From positions 295,852-333,390 of the forward strand of contig NW_003105103.1 in assembly GCF_000003605.2 (NCBI RefSeq): 37,539 nt of DNA, written 5' to 3'. The number at the start of each line of letters is the position of its first letter. Positions within the stretch are counted from its first letter, which is position 1. Shown here piece after piece: positions 1 through 10,677 of the stretch. The stretch is from Saccoglossus kowalevskii. Lineage: Eukaryota > Hemichordata > Enteropneusta > Harrimaniidae. The notes under the pieces are model-generated. The model was not told the DNA's origin. It did no database searches and saw nothing but the letters and a program-made list of their open reading frames with translations. The position numbers and the translations under genes are program-made.

Positions 1-897
1 AAGTGCAGGATAGAACAAGCAGGACAGCTGACAGAAAGTTTTGACGTGAAGACAGGAGAAAGGCAGGAATGCTTACTGTCACCTTTCTTTTCCTCCTGGT
101 TGTTGACAGGATCATAAAGACTACGGAAAAAGACGAACAATGGGATCCAGTGGCCACTCTTGACACAGCTAGAGGATCTAGACTTTGTCGATGACCTGGC
201 ACTTCTCCCAGATACAGGATAAAACAGCTCATCTGGACACAATGTCAATCAGCAAAGGACAATATTAATAGAAAGAAGAATGAACTCATGAAAATCAACA
301 CTACAAACAGTACACCAGTCACACTTGGAGGGGGAGACGTGAAGAAGACTAAGTTTGTTGTATACCTGCGAAGTGTGGTAGACCAACAAGGGGGCATGGA
401 TAAGAATGTTACAGCCTGGATAGGGAAAGCAAGGGCAGCTTTCATCATGCTGAGGAATGTCTGGGCGTCCAGTGTAATACGTACAACTACTATCTTCTCT
501 AATGTCAAATCTGAGATCTGGAGAACAACAAAGGCAACACAGCACACTAACATTAACACTTGTCTGAGGAGGATCTTTAAGATCAAGTGGTCAGAGAAGA
601 TCAGCAACCTGGTGCTGTGGGCAAGAGCAGAAAAAGAACCAGTGGAAAGCCAGATTACCAAGAGAAAATGGCCCTGGATAGGACACACTCTCAGAAAGCC
701 ACCAACGAGCATCACACAACAGCCCTGACCTGGAACCCACAGGGCAAGCGAAAGAGGGGAAGGCCTAAGAACAGCTGGAGAATGGACACTGAAGAAGAGA
801 TGAGGAGCATCAGTAACAGCTGGCACGATCTGAGAGGGAAGGCTCATAGACGAGTACAGTGGTCTGACTGGGCCAAAGGGCCCAAGTAAGTAAGTAA
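1..897 (+). mobile_element. 3' end of a decayed non-LTR retrotransposon (LINE)
   Basis: This is a remnant of the reverse transcriptase and C-terminal part of a LINE ORF2, reading left to right and cut by the window start. Translation shows an RT stretch like RQECLLSPFLFLL near 60-100, then a catalytic-loop remnant FVDD at 184-195 where active elements have FADD. A C-terminal tail follows, with WIGHTLRK and GKRKRGRPKNSW, a signature seen in many invertebrate endonuclease/reverse-transcriptase LINEs. The tail is split between two frames (288-728 and 587-889), with a frame change near 715, and the RT part needs further shifts, so the copy is dead. It ends with tandem TAAG units at 887-897, a tail type typical of some LINE clades. 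The exact clade (RTE-like or other) is not resolved. The antisense ORFs over this stretch are shadows. Confidence 0.85.
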
Positions 898-3800
898 TGT
901 AAACCCCGAAAATCACTAATACTTTTTCTCCGGCTGATCAGCCTGCACTATATATGCACTCATTTTTAGCTGCCGAAAATCATACTTCAAAATACAAAAT
1001 ACCTTGTCCAAATATAAATCATATATTTTTCCATATTTCACGCATTTATGACGAAATTTGACAATTTCTGTTTCTTGTGATACCAGATACCAGTACGCAT
1101 CCTGCCGATTTAGGGCGCTCCACGCATGCGCCGATTGACATAAACATCATTATGGTGTTATTTTTTAGTAATTAATCTTACTTAGAGAATCATTCATTTG
1201 TTTTGTATTGCTTTGCGTCGCGATATGTACGATTCACAGCGCATACTGTTTTTTTTGTCTCGCCACCTATGGCATAATTGGTGACGTGTCTATTAGGTAT
1301 TCGTTTGACAGCGGACATTAAACGCAACTATTATTGGAAATGTTTAAACTCGTTTCATAGTCAAAGTATTATTCCACGTGCTGTCTAAATCGATGTGTTC
1401 TTTCTTGCACGCGCTAGACGTGACTTGTTGTAATGATATGACAGATCATCCGCGGGCAGTTTCTTTATTTTGTTTTGTAAAACCCCCCACGTTGTAAAGC
1501 ATTGCGGGAAACACCTTTTCTAATTTACTCAACTTTTCTGCGCATTGTAGATTTTTATATTTATGTCCATGTCCATGTGTAAAGATGAACGAATTGAATT
1601 AGAAATCATGTTTCCAAATCATAAATAAGGTAATGGTAAAAAAAAAAAATATATTACTGAATCACATAAGAATTTTGATATTATCAGTGAACAAATGAAT
1701 ATGATGCTTTATGTCTTGATCACGCGCTCACAAATACAAATATCACATATACAATCCGATAGCTTGAACGCAGCTCATACAAGCTTTTCTAAGCTTTGAA
1801 GTTTCTGTTATTGAACTGACACAATTACGGACACGTATTTTCAAGAACTGTTAAAATTCCTTTTACTCAATTCATTCAATGTACTATTACGCGTGCTTGT
1901 CTAAATCAACAATTTGTGTTCGTCTCTCGGTAGACGTGATTTATATAGCGTAACAGAACAATGATTGTGATCATCCTCGAGCAAAACTACATGTAGTAAA
2001 ACATAACGGCAACAATATGTTAGTGCGCGGTAGGTAATTTTATCACAATTACCCGACAGTTTTTAAAAATACGGATGGAGCATAGAAGATATGGTCGTTT
2101 TGACGATTGATAACAACTGTATAACTTGGAAGTTACATGCATAATGGGAGTTTTTTTTGTTATTACGGGTTTCGTTGTACGAATAAAACAATAGCCGTAG
2201 ATGAGTATAATTCATTTGGCGTGTTCACGTTTATTACAACATGTATAGTTAGTTAACTTTGTAAAATGAAGAATGACCTCCAGTGATTGTAAAACAAATC
2301 TGTCAGTTATCAAGTTAAGTGAACCTATAGACCTATATAACGTTTCTACTTTAATTCAAAACATTCGTAGATTCAATTGTTATCTGATAGAAACACCACA
2401 TATCATAACATTAATGTAATAGAATAAACGTCTTTCATTCCAAAAAGTATTAGTTGTATTCATGTAGTTTCCCGGCGTACAGCTAGTCATCACTTGACCG
2501 CAGCAAGTCAATTTTACTCGTTGTCGACACAGACAGCGCAATACATATCCAATCAATATCTTTCTCATGATGACTCTATTAAACAACGTCTATCATGTCA
2601 ATTTATTTCGCTCAGATATACACTTGCGCATGTTGCAATAATACTTAGTTGCTGTATAAATCTGAATCATGTTTTGCGCCTCTCTTCTGTTGATAGCAGA
2701 ATAGTAGAAACGATACGAGGGAAGTTATTTCTAATGGCCTTACTCTATTATACTTAGCGAGTAGTATATATTTATTCGTCTACTAGCAATTTTTATTTTT
2801 CTTCGTATTATCACCCCTCTACACACACACATATACATCAATAGAATAACGCGTATGCTACCGACTCCTCATTGCGACTCAATATCAACGGCCGTGTTTT
2901 GAACTATTAAGCAGCATACCCATGTAAACATTAGCCCAGTAACGGTAATAATATTAATGATATCAAGGTGGAACTATCAATGTACATTTCCCATTACTAG
3001 CATGATAACCAGTCATATGCAAAGAGTATGGGCGTTCATTACTGAAATGAATTTAAAATTGTAATCAACACAAATATAATAAAATATTTTAGCAACAACA
3101 GTATTAGGTTTTTAAAAATTAGAAGTGAGTGCTGGTAAACCCCTTGTTAATCGATATGCTTGTATTCAACGATCGTCTTCAAAATTCTTTCCTTGATGAA
3201 CATTTCCTGTGATACTCGGCATGATCTGTCAGTACAGCAGCGAAACATTTTATAAAAGCAATACAAATAGTTTGAGCGTTCGTCAATTATACAATTTATC
3301 AATAGTTATTGGTGCTCACATAAAATTATGCAAAGCGAGGTATTAAGCTATTCACACTATGCAGAGCTATAAAGTTATGTACTACAATATTTAAAGTAAA
3401 CTATGTAAAGCAATGTATATAGCACACGGCCAAACGTTTGAAGTTGATGTCTCTGAGAGATATGCGCAAAGCCATCTCTACGGAATGGAAATGCTTGTAC
3501 GATTATGCCGCCCAATTGCGTGTGTTAGCTGCCGTAGTTTGATTCAAAACGTTTCAACTCCAATACTGTATTGTCAGCGCTGAGGCATTTTTATTGTAAC
3601 AGTTTTCTCTTTATAAACAAGAATCTTCATTTAAAAAAATGAACAAATTTTTCAATTTATACTCGGAATATGTTTTGGAAAAATGCACTCAAAACGTGAA
3701 GAGCTACGATAAAGCATCCGTAAAGAAAATTATAACATGCATAGGATCAAGTGAAACGGTTTTGATATTGGCAGTACCTCTACTTGTATATGGTCTTCGC

Positions 3801-4427
3801 TGTGTGGTTGGAAGAAATTGCCACAATAATCCGATAGAAACGGACACAGCCAATTAACACAGCCAATTTTGCAACAGAAAAAATAACATAAACGTTGAAG
3901 GATATATATTTCGGCATTTGAATTTCATCGCTTTTCAAATTTATTGACATCGAAAAACGTTTCCGTTCACGCATGTTTAACTCTCAATCTCACTGGTTCA
4001 TAGAGTTCTTATGCACGCGTATGTAAACGACATATAACTCATTTCAAATGAGAACTTTTACCTATATGGCTTAACAACTAACCGTAGCGAATACAAGCTA
4101 TCTTTGGCAAACGCAATAATAAACTGCACAGATACACTCAATTTATGTTTTTTCAACAGCGATGAGATATGACCAACAGACGATAATAACAGAAACATGA
4201 AATAAACACGTATCGGTAGACTCAATCGGTTTGTGTGACGGATGGGATGTGCTATATAGTATACACCGAAACACAAATCATAGAACAAAGAGGCGACACT
4301 GGTTGTTGCGTAGTTAACGACTGCCCTTTTGGTATTATGTCCACAGACGTACGTCTACCATACATGTATAACGCATGCTATATATACAGTGATTCCTAAG
4401 AATTCTCGACACTTTCAACATACGTAC
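898..4427. other. No gene recognised; AT-rich spacer or intron of the minus-strand receptor
   Basis: If the receptor exon at 4428-4615 is real, this stretch is its first intron, because the gene runs leftward. I looked for a second ligand-binding-domain exon on the minus strand and did not find one. A plus-strand ORF at 3639-3857 has one hydrophobic stretch but no recognisable family, no splice context and no paralogue in the window, so it is not called. Short homopolymer runs (1638-1649) and a CA run near 2820 are the only simple repeats noted. Confidence 0.5.
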
Positions 4428-4615
4428 CGTATCGAAGTACCAGGCAGTAGCTTCTCACGTTCGATCCTCTCCAATGCAATAACTATGGCACCGTAGTTAG
4501 TATAATAGTCAAAACTACTTATGACTTTATCAGTAATGAAACCAACTTTGATACCATCCGTCCAGTCAACAACCATTGCCGACACGACACCCAAAAAAGC
4601 GAGAACGATAAGCAT
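4428..4615 (-). CDS. First coding exon of a receptor with an ANF-receptor-type ligand-binding domain (receptor guanylate cyclase-like), partial
   Basis: The exon starts at the ATG at 4615 and ends at a GTACGTA donor whose G is at 4427, giving about 62 residues with the last codon split. Residues 1-13 are a hydrophobic signal peptide (MLIVLAFLGVVSA). They are followed by IKVGFITDKV, then YGAIVIALERIERE and LLPGTSIR. This order (beta strand 'KVGFIT', helix 'GA...AL..I..E', then 'LLPG') is that of the N-terminus of type I periplasmic-binding-fold receptors, especially natriuretic-peptide or speract-type receptor guanylate cyclases. The family normally continues with a transmembrane segment, a kinase-homology domain and a cyclase domain, none of which lies in this window. 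A metabotropic-glutamate or GABA-B type receptor is possible but less likely. An X-box-like motif lies 84 bases upstream. The assignment rests on a short stretch. Confidence 0.45.
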
Positions 4616-4698
4616 TGTGGTCGAGTATTGAAGTAGGTAATGGGTATTGGTGGAAAATGTAGTTTATTTAAGCAGACAGAATAGAGTAGAAACTCTTG

Positions 4699-4712
4699 GT
4701 TACCAAGGCAAC
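4699..4712. promoter_or_regulatory. X-box-like RFX-factor site upstream of the receptor exon
   Basis: The sequence GTTACCAAGGCAAC is an imperfect palindrome fitting the RFX/DAF-19 X-box (GTNNCC, two bases, RGNAAC). It lies 84 bases upstream of the receptor start codon at 4615, within the usual promoter-proximal range. X-boxes drive genes for cilia and ciliated sensory cells, and several receptor guanylate cyclases act in sensory cilia or sperm flagella. The site itself is seen; its function is inferred. Confidence 0.5.
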
Positions 4713-7070
4713 ACAGACAAAGGTGTAAACAACGCAGCTTACATTAAAAAGGGTGTAGATGCGCTTTTTAATCATCTGGCAATCGAACTTTAATAGAGCC
4801 GACACTCGAGGACACAACTACGGAGAAGTTGTGGAATAATAAGGATACGCACATATCAAAGTGATATTGCCTATTTAAGACTGTGTCAGAACTGCCCTTC
4901 TCATAATGAAAAAAAAAAAACCTTCAAGGACTTCTGCTATATTCAAAGGACAAACGCATACATTCACAGAAAAGTAGTTTCAATGTTGTTTCAAAAAGAT
5001 GTAGCCGACATTTATAACCATATTATTGTATTATACCACAGAAAATGGGAAAGAATCCGATTGTTACCGCTGAGTAGTACTCAGTTCGTTTATCTTGTTG
5101 ATGTAACAATTATAATGTATATTCATTTTGATAAGATGAATAGTCATGTTTATTAACATCTTCAGTGGCAAATATGCCAGTGAAAATGAATACAGCGGGT
5201 CTACTATATTTTATCTATTTTCTGTGGTCTTAATATCACCTAAGTTACTGATGGGTTTAATATCCTATATCACGTAGCATTATGGCAGACACTACTTGCA
5301 AAAGGCAAACACATTTTGACGATGTGTATATAGCTATATAGTAGCAGCTACTGACATGAAAGGTGTGACGCTCATCTTTTAAACTAATCACAAACATTTT
5401 TAAATAATATGTTCATAAGCGACGTTTTTGCTTGTGGATACTAATCATTCAACATAGGGAAAAGACCTAAATCAACTATAATTATTTTTTTAAATTGTCT
5501 GTGATATATGTGTGTTTTTCAACAATCAGGCAACTTTATTTTGTGTTCAGCGTATATTTGTCGCGTTCATTTCCTGTTCAAAGAGAATGTTTGCATAATA
5601 TCATGACAACACTAAATAAGAACTATTTCAATTAAGCAACGCATTCGTAAGTCAGGTGTCAGCTTAACCACTCCCATTAATATTATCTTTTTTATTGGTC
5701 ACTGTGTGATATCTTGTCTGTCAGAAATGATGGGAAAAACATAAGAATGAAAAATATTTTTTCATAATTATACATGACATTCCGATTGTATATACGTTTT
5801 TGTCATTACAAATAACGATGTTCAGTACATCCCGTTTATTTTGTGATATGATGTCCCTTGAAAAAAAAAACGTTTAATTAGGTGGGGTGATGTTTTTGAC
5901 TCCTCGAATCTTGCATAACTAGATTGTCTTACAAAAACAGAAATCTGGTTATTGCATTTGCAGTTACCAGTTTATAGAAATTATAGGCGAAATTTGATTT
6001 TTAAAATATGAACTTGAAACAAGGCTTGAATTCTTTGAACTAAGTAAAATTAGGTTCAACACATTGTGCGTTTCAGTTTGATAGTCCAACAATACATGTA
6101 TTAACAAATAATTTTCACCGCGACATGACTTGTTTCTGTCTCTGTCCCTCGAGACCCCCCCCCCCCCACCGTCATCACTGTCGCTATTAAAAATGCTATG
6201 GTTGCAGAGGGCAGAGGACAGTAAAAGTAATGAAAGTAGAAAATGACACCATTTTTGAGGGTCGAAATCACGTGACTCAATCAACGAAATCCCAGTGGCC
6301 ATTTGTGGAAGAGATGAATATGACACATGTTTTTAGATTTCGATTGCAGGGTCTTAAAAAGTTGTATCATGACACATGATGCACTCATCCACAGTTTTTT
6401 TCGAAATATATTACGCACAATTCTCCTTCAAAGCGATATTCATTATCAACACCATTTTCCTTGACAAAAACATGCATGGATGCAACCTGAGATCAGTCAC
6501 ACTGGAAGGTATATTATATACTCACAAATACAAGATAGTTATGAATAAAACAAAATTACTAACTATAGCTATAGTACCTTAAATGAAATGACTTTCTTCT
6601 CCAGTCTTTGTTACAGTTCTTCCTTCTACTCAACAACACGCTTTGTCCGTAAGAATGCAAAATAATAAAGTATAAATACTTACCCTCAAATGTCATTGAT
6701 ATATTTATATAGTTTTTATGGACGTCAGAGCACATCTAGTGGAAGTAATGAATACAAATATAGAATAAATTTAAGGAATTAAAATACGAAATAGTAAATG
6801 TTTGAATCTTACCATGCGACCTTACAGATCAGATAAGCTTATACGAGCTTATATAACACACTCGCATACATTTTTTTTCTCAATGTGGACTATGAACAAA
6901 CGTTTTTTGTTTTTTTTGTTTCTCCATATGCTCTAACTAAGGTTCATGATTGTTGTGGTTTACAATGGGAATAGTTCAGGTTTCATTTTTTCATTTGCTA
7001 GGTGAGTAACGAAATAATTAGTATAACGGGTTTATTGACTGGTTGGGACAATATTAATTTGCAGTGATTC
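4713..7070. other. No gene recognised; AT-rich spacer
   Basis: There are no exons with family similarity. A C-run at 6157-6168 sits inside a minus-strand ORF (5964-6326) that reads as low-complexity and is not credible. A sequence fitting the CTCF core (CATCTAGTGG, about 6729-6743) is described under findings. Confidence 0.5.
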
Positions 7071-7073
7071 AAA

Positions 7074-7334
7074 ATGGACCCATTCAACACGACGTCCACT
7101 GACAATTCTTCTAGTGATTTTGGTTGGGATTGTGGCAATATTCGTCAGAATTCAATGGTAAAACGGACTTCAAACATTGAAAGCCACGCAATTTTATTAC
7201 CACTGTTCATTTTCGGATACACACGGGGAGCACATCAAAAGCGCTCTGCCGTGTTTTCAAATTTCCATCCCATGTCGTATGTTTTTAAATATGTTCATTT
7301 GCCTATACTCACTCGGTTTATGTTATCTCGTTAA
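7074..7334 (+). other. Possible short exon or ORF of unknown nature
   Basis: An ATG in a good Kozak setting (CAAAATGG) begins MDPFNTTSTDNSSSDFGW, which has two N-glycosylation sequons and resembles the extracellular N-terminus of a membrane receptor. A splice-acceptor-like TTTGCAG lies just upstream (7059-7065). No transmembrane segment follows in frame, the ORF ends after 86 residues, and no downstream exon was recognised. It may be chance. Confidence 0.12.
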
Positions 7335-7782
7335 CACTTTATAAAACCCTGTTATAGGTCTGAGTACAATATAATAATTGCACATAAAGGTTGATATGTT
7401 TTGTGTAATATGCTTTTTTGGTCAGCTAGATGAGTTTTGTTAAAATGTTTCAAATATCTCTTTATAATTTTATCAAGTTTTTTGAAAATAACTGTCGTGA
7501 CATTGTTCATGGAAGTAATGTAATTGTTGATAACATCTTGTTTAGTTGACGTATATCTACTAGAAGACAATTAAGGGCACAATTATGGTATTGACCCGCC
7601 TTATCAAGAAACTGTTCACCAGGTTGGCCGAAACTCACATTTTCGGAGCCGAGAGACAGAACCCATTCAAAGGCCATACAAGTCATTCGATGAGGCTAAC
7701 ATGTTGTTCACGAGGGCATGGTGGACACAAACAAGAAAAAACTGACTTTGGAATGTGTCAGGAGAGATATTAGGCTAGGTAT
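7335..7782. other. Spacer, possibly including decayed LINE 5' sequence
   Basis: No gene is recognised. A plus-strand ORF at 7585-7773 runs into the LINE endonuclease fragment that follows and contains a Cys/His-rich piece (HGGHKQEK). It may be an upstream part of the same LINE, but it is too degraded to assign. Confidence 0.3.
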
Positions 7783-8430
7783 TTGGCAGGAAGTGTCAGT
7801 CGGCTGCTAGAAATCTATTCTTGCGATTTGTTCATCAAGCCGACTTTCCATCTATACTCGAGGAATCATATTATCCACATGAGCATTGTCCTGATTTTAT
7901 GTACTCTTAACACTCAGTCTATCAGGAATAAAACTCATTCTATAGTTGAGTTTAGTAAAATCAAAGCAGGTGGATATTTGTGTAGCCACAGAAACGTGGT
8001 TAAAACCTGGTGATGACACATCACTTCTCTCTATATGGGTACAAATTAGATGTTCATCATATGATCGTTGTGGTGGGAGTTTGGCTGTGCTGCACAAGGG
8101 TCTTTAAAGCTAAAAAATATTGAGTATAGTACAAAACAGTCTTATGATTTGTCCCCATTTATAGTTTTCTTTTAGAATGTTAATGTACAGAAACGCTTGT
8201 TCCATTGTGCCCAAAATAAAATTTAGTTCGTCTTTGACCAAATTCTCTTCACGCTTTGAATCATTTTGCTTGTATTCTCGTAATTTGTTAATTACTGGTA
8301 ATCTCAATCTTCATGCTGATGATTGTAACAATACTGATGCTATAAGGCTTAGGCGTTCCAGTCTACTAAGTAATATGAACTTGGAACAGCGGGTAAAAGT
8401 AATTGATGTGTGCTACTGTTATTAACAGAA
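7783..8430 (+). mobile_element. Decayed LINE fragment: apurinic-like endonuclease domain (CR1/L2-like)
   Basis: Three frames together read as the N-terminal half of a LINE endonuclease. LNTQSIRNKTHSIVEF (7906-7953) is the usual start of the CR1/L2/jockey-type domain. After a frame change near 7955 comes DICVATETWLKPGDD from 7973, carrying the conserved TETWL motif. CGGSLAVLHKG follows near 8070-8103, and the GNLNLHADD piece at 8297-8323 corresponds to the family's GDLN.H catalytic motif with D changed to N. Several frameshifts and stops show it is dead. No reverse transcriptase follows, so the copy is truncated or interrupted after about 8430. It may belong to the same family as the RT remnant at 21333-23320, but no shared stretch exists to test that. 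Confidence 0.75.
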
Positions 8431-10527
8431 GTGTTTTTTTTGTGTGTGCGACAGTCATGGTTGTATTCAACTATGAATGATATGAACATTGAATAACACA
8501 TGAGAGAAAATGTTCACCTTTGGAAATGTCAGGTAATGTGTTTTTTTCAGTTACAAGATTATTGTAACAAGATATAGTTTTATTGACACTGCTGTTTTAA
8601 GAAAAACATTAAACTATCGTCCACAAGTTTTGTGACCCTTACTCCTTCCTACAAGAGTGTTAAAACAGTGTATTGATAAAATTTGGAGGTTATATTAAAC
8701 TTATTGTTATTTTTTCATTATCCAATGGTGTTTTCCCGTCATAGATACAAAAAGCTATTGTGTTGGTTATAATTTATAATATGCGCCCTTGATCAATTAT
8801 TACTGTAAATAGCGCAATACACGTAACTAAATTATTTCTACATGTGTTTGTAGTACGTCAGTTCATCTAGAAAACTTGATTGAAGTGTTTCTGTGGTCGC
8901 CATCTTGGTGTATCTATACCAATGATATTCTAGGTGACTAGGCGAGCTTGTTGGTTTTTACTGCATGATCTGCACGCCATTCCGTCTCGGTTACATACAT
9001 GCATTTGTTTTAGTTACAGTTTATAGTTGAAATCAACATTTCATGAAGTAGGAGCTAACGATCTGCAATGTTCGCCATGTGGTAGCGAATACGTTGTGCA
9101 TTTCTGTTTTTTTTATTTTCACCAACAAGATTTCTTTGTTTAAACCCATTTTTCAAGTGGGGAATATATTTGTATGCAAATTACTTACGTATATAACGTA
9201 TCTGATAACAATTTTTTTAAATTTCATTGTGATCACAGGCATGTTTTTTAGCATTAGGAATCATTTTATTATTACGATCGTCACAAACTGTTTATAATCA
9301 GTTATTTTACGGTCAGGATGATGCAAAAGACGAGCTGCAAATGATTTGAGTGTACAATAATCGTCACAATTTGGAATATAGTTTCACAAATGCGTCACTC
9401 GCGATACATTTGCAATTTGGATGATGCATATTAATATTGCCAATGTCAGCGTGTCGTTGTGCTCATTGATTGCCCTCATCATTATTGAAAAATGCCAAAC
9501 ATGGCCGCCATTGTTATTGAAAGGGCATACAATACGATATTAAGTTTGAACAGACATATCGTGTAGTCAATGAGCCACAAAAACAAAAATGAGTGTGTAT
9601 GAATGATTGAACACATAAACAACGAGGGATTTGAATTTGAATACATTGCCTTTCGCCTGCACGTTGCCGAGCTTCCCAGTGTACTTAAAAATGAGCATGT
9701 TCCCACAATGACTGATTTTAAATGCACAAGCCCAATGGGAAGCAAGTTGTGTATTTCTACTAGACTATTTGATCAAGATTTGACATGACCCAGGTAGTCC
9801 GTAATGTCGTAGGTGACATGTTCTGTACACAAAGCTTCTGTGGCAGAGAAATAATACTTCGAATACCATTATGAGGTTATTTCGAGTATACTGCAAAATA
9901 TGCCGAAGACAGTACAGCGAGAGTGTCGACCGTCGCCCAGCTGAGGTTGATGCGAACACGTACTGTTTTTTTTTTTTACAGATTTACAGATATAGGTAAC
10001 TTCTTTGTGTGGGGTCCGGTCAAACCCTTGAGGCAGCCATGTTTTTTTATTATTAGAGAACGCTTAAGCACGTAATCGTTCCATGATTTGAATTCGCGTT
10101 TCCTAATATGGTAGGATGAAAATACCCAGTACTGTAACTTATGGCGCAACAGTGACAGACGTATAATAACACAATGTTAGCACTCGAGCGCATACAGACC
10201 TCCATCTGTAACTGATGGTTCCTACTTATTAAAATAAGTTCTTATTAATAAAATAAGTATCATTATAAGAAATTGTTCATAATTCGGTACAACATTATAG
10301 TTATTTTATTGTGTATAGGCTTTGTTCGACATATACTGGGGTAGGAAGCTGTTGCTTGTCATTCAAGACTGGACAACCAGATTCTATTCATGTGGTATTA
10401 TAAAAATCACATGCTAATGATAATTAGAATTCAGGCAGACTAGTGGCCTATTGATCACAAATTTAGGACAGTAAATTGCAATCAAATTAATCTACTGGTT
10501 TCCATAATCAAAAGTCTTTTTCACATA
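8431..10527. other. No gene recognised; spacer
   Basis: It contains only AT-rich sequence and short unsupported ORFs. Two YY1-like GCCAT motifs (about 8898-8908 and 9501-9512) and an AT-rich inverted repeat with AAAATAAGT arms near 10227-10258 were seen. None was tied to a gene. Confidence 0.45.
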
Positions 10528-10530
10528 TTA

Positions 10531-10674
10531 AAGCGGGGAGACGTCAGCGGCGCCTGCGTCATATGGCCATAGCGTGTCATTGTTTACAAACAAGCGTCTG
10601 CCCATGAGCCTTTGCGGGTGTTGTTAGCGTGGGACTCAATTCCCGCGCTTGCGCAGGTGACGAGCCTTCCGCTT
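10531..10674. mobile_element. GC-rich MITE-like element with imperfect terminal inverted repeats
   Basis: A 144-base GC-rich island stands out in AT-rich surroundings. It starts AAGCGGGGAGACGTCA, and its far end, read on the other strand, is AAGCGGAAGGCTCGTCA, giving imperfect inverted termini of about 17-28 bases. TTA directly flanks both ends (10528-10530 and 10675-10677), which fits a 3-base target-site duplication as made by PIF/Harbinger-type elements. It has no coding capacity. The boundary call is mine; a chance GC-rich regulatory island is the alternative. Confidence 0.45.
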
Positions 10675-10677
10675 TTA

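Noticed and set aside
245-916. 223-residue minus-strand ORF
   Set aside because: It lies antisense to the LINE reverse-transcriptase remnant and is a shadow frame.
3639-3857. 72-residue ORF with one hydrophobic stretch
   Set aside because: No family match on either strand and no exon borders that would build a gene.
5964-6326. 120-residue minus-strand ORF with a Gly run
   Set aside because: The Gly run is a poly-C tract; there is no family similarity or splice context.
8898-9512. YY1-like GCCATCTTG and GCCGCCATT motifs
   Set aside because: No gene start is recognisable nearby, and such short motifs occur often by chance.
9603-9788. 61-residue plus-strand ORF
   Set aside because: Possible transposase scrap, but no motif supports it.
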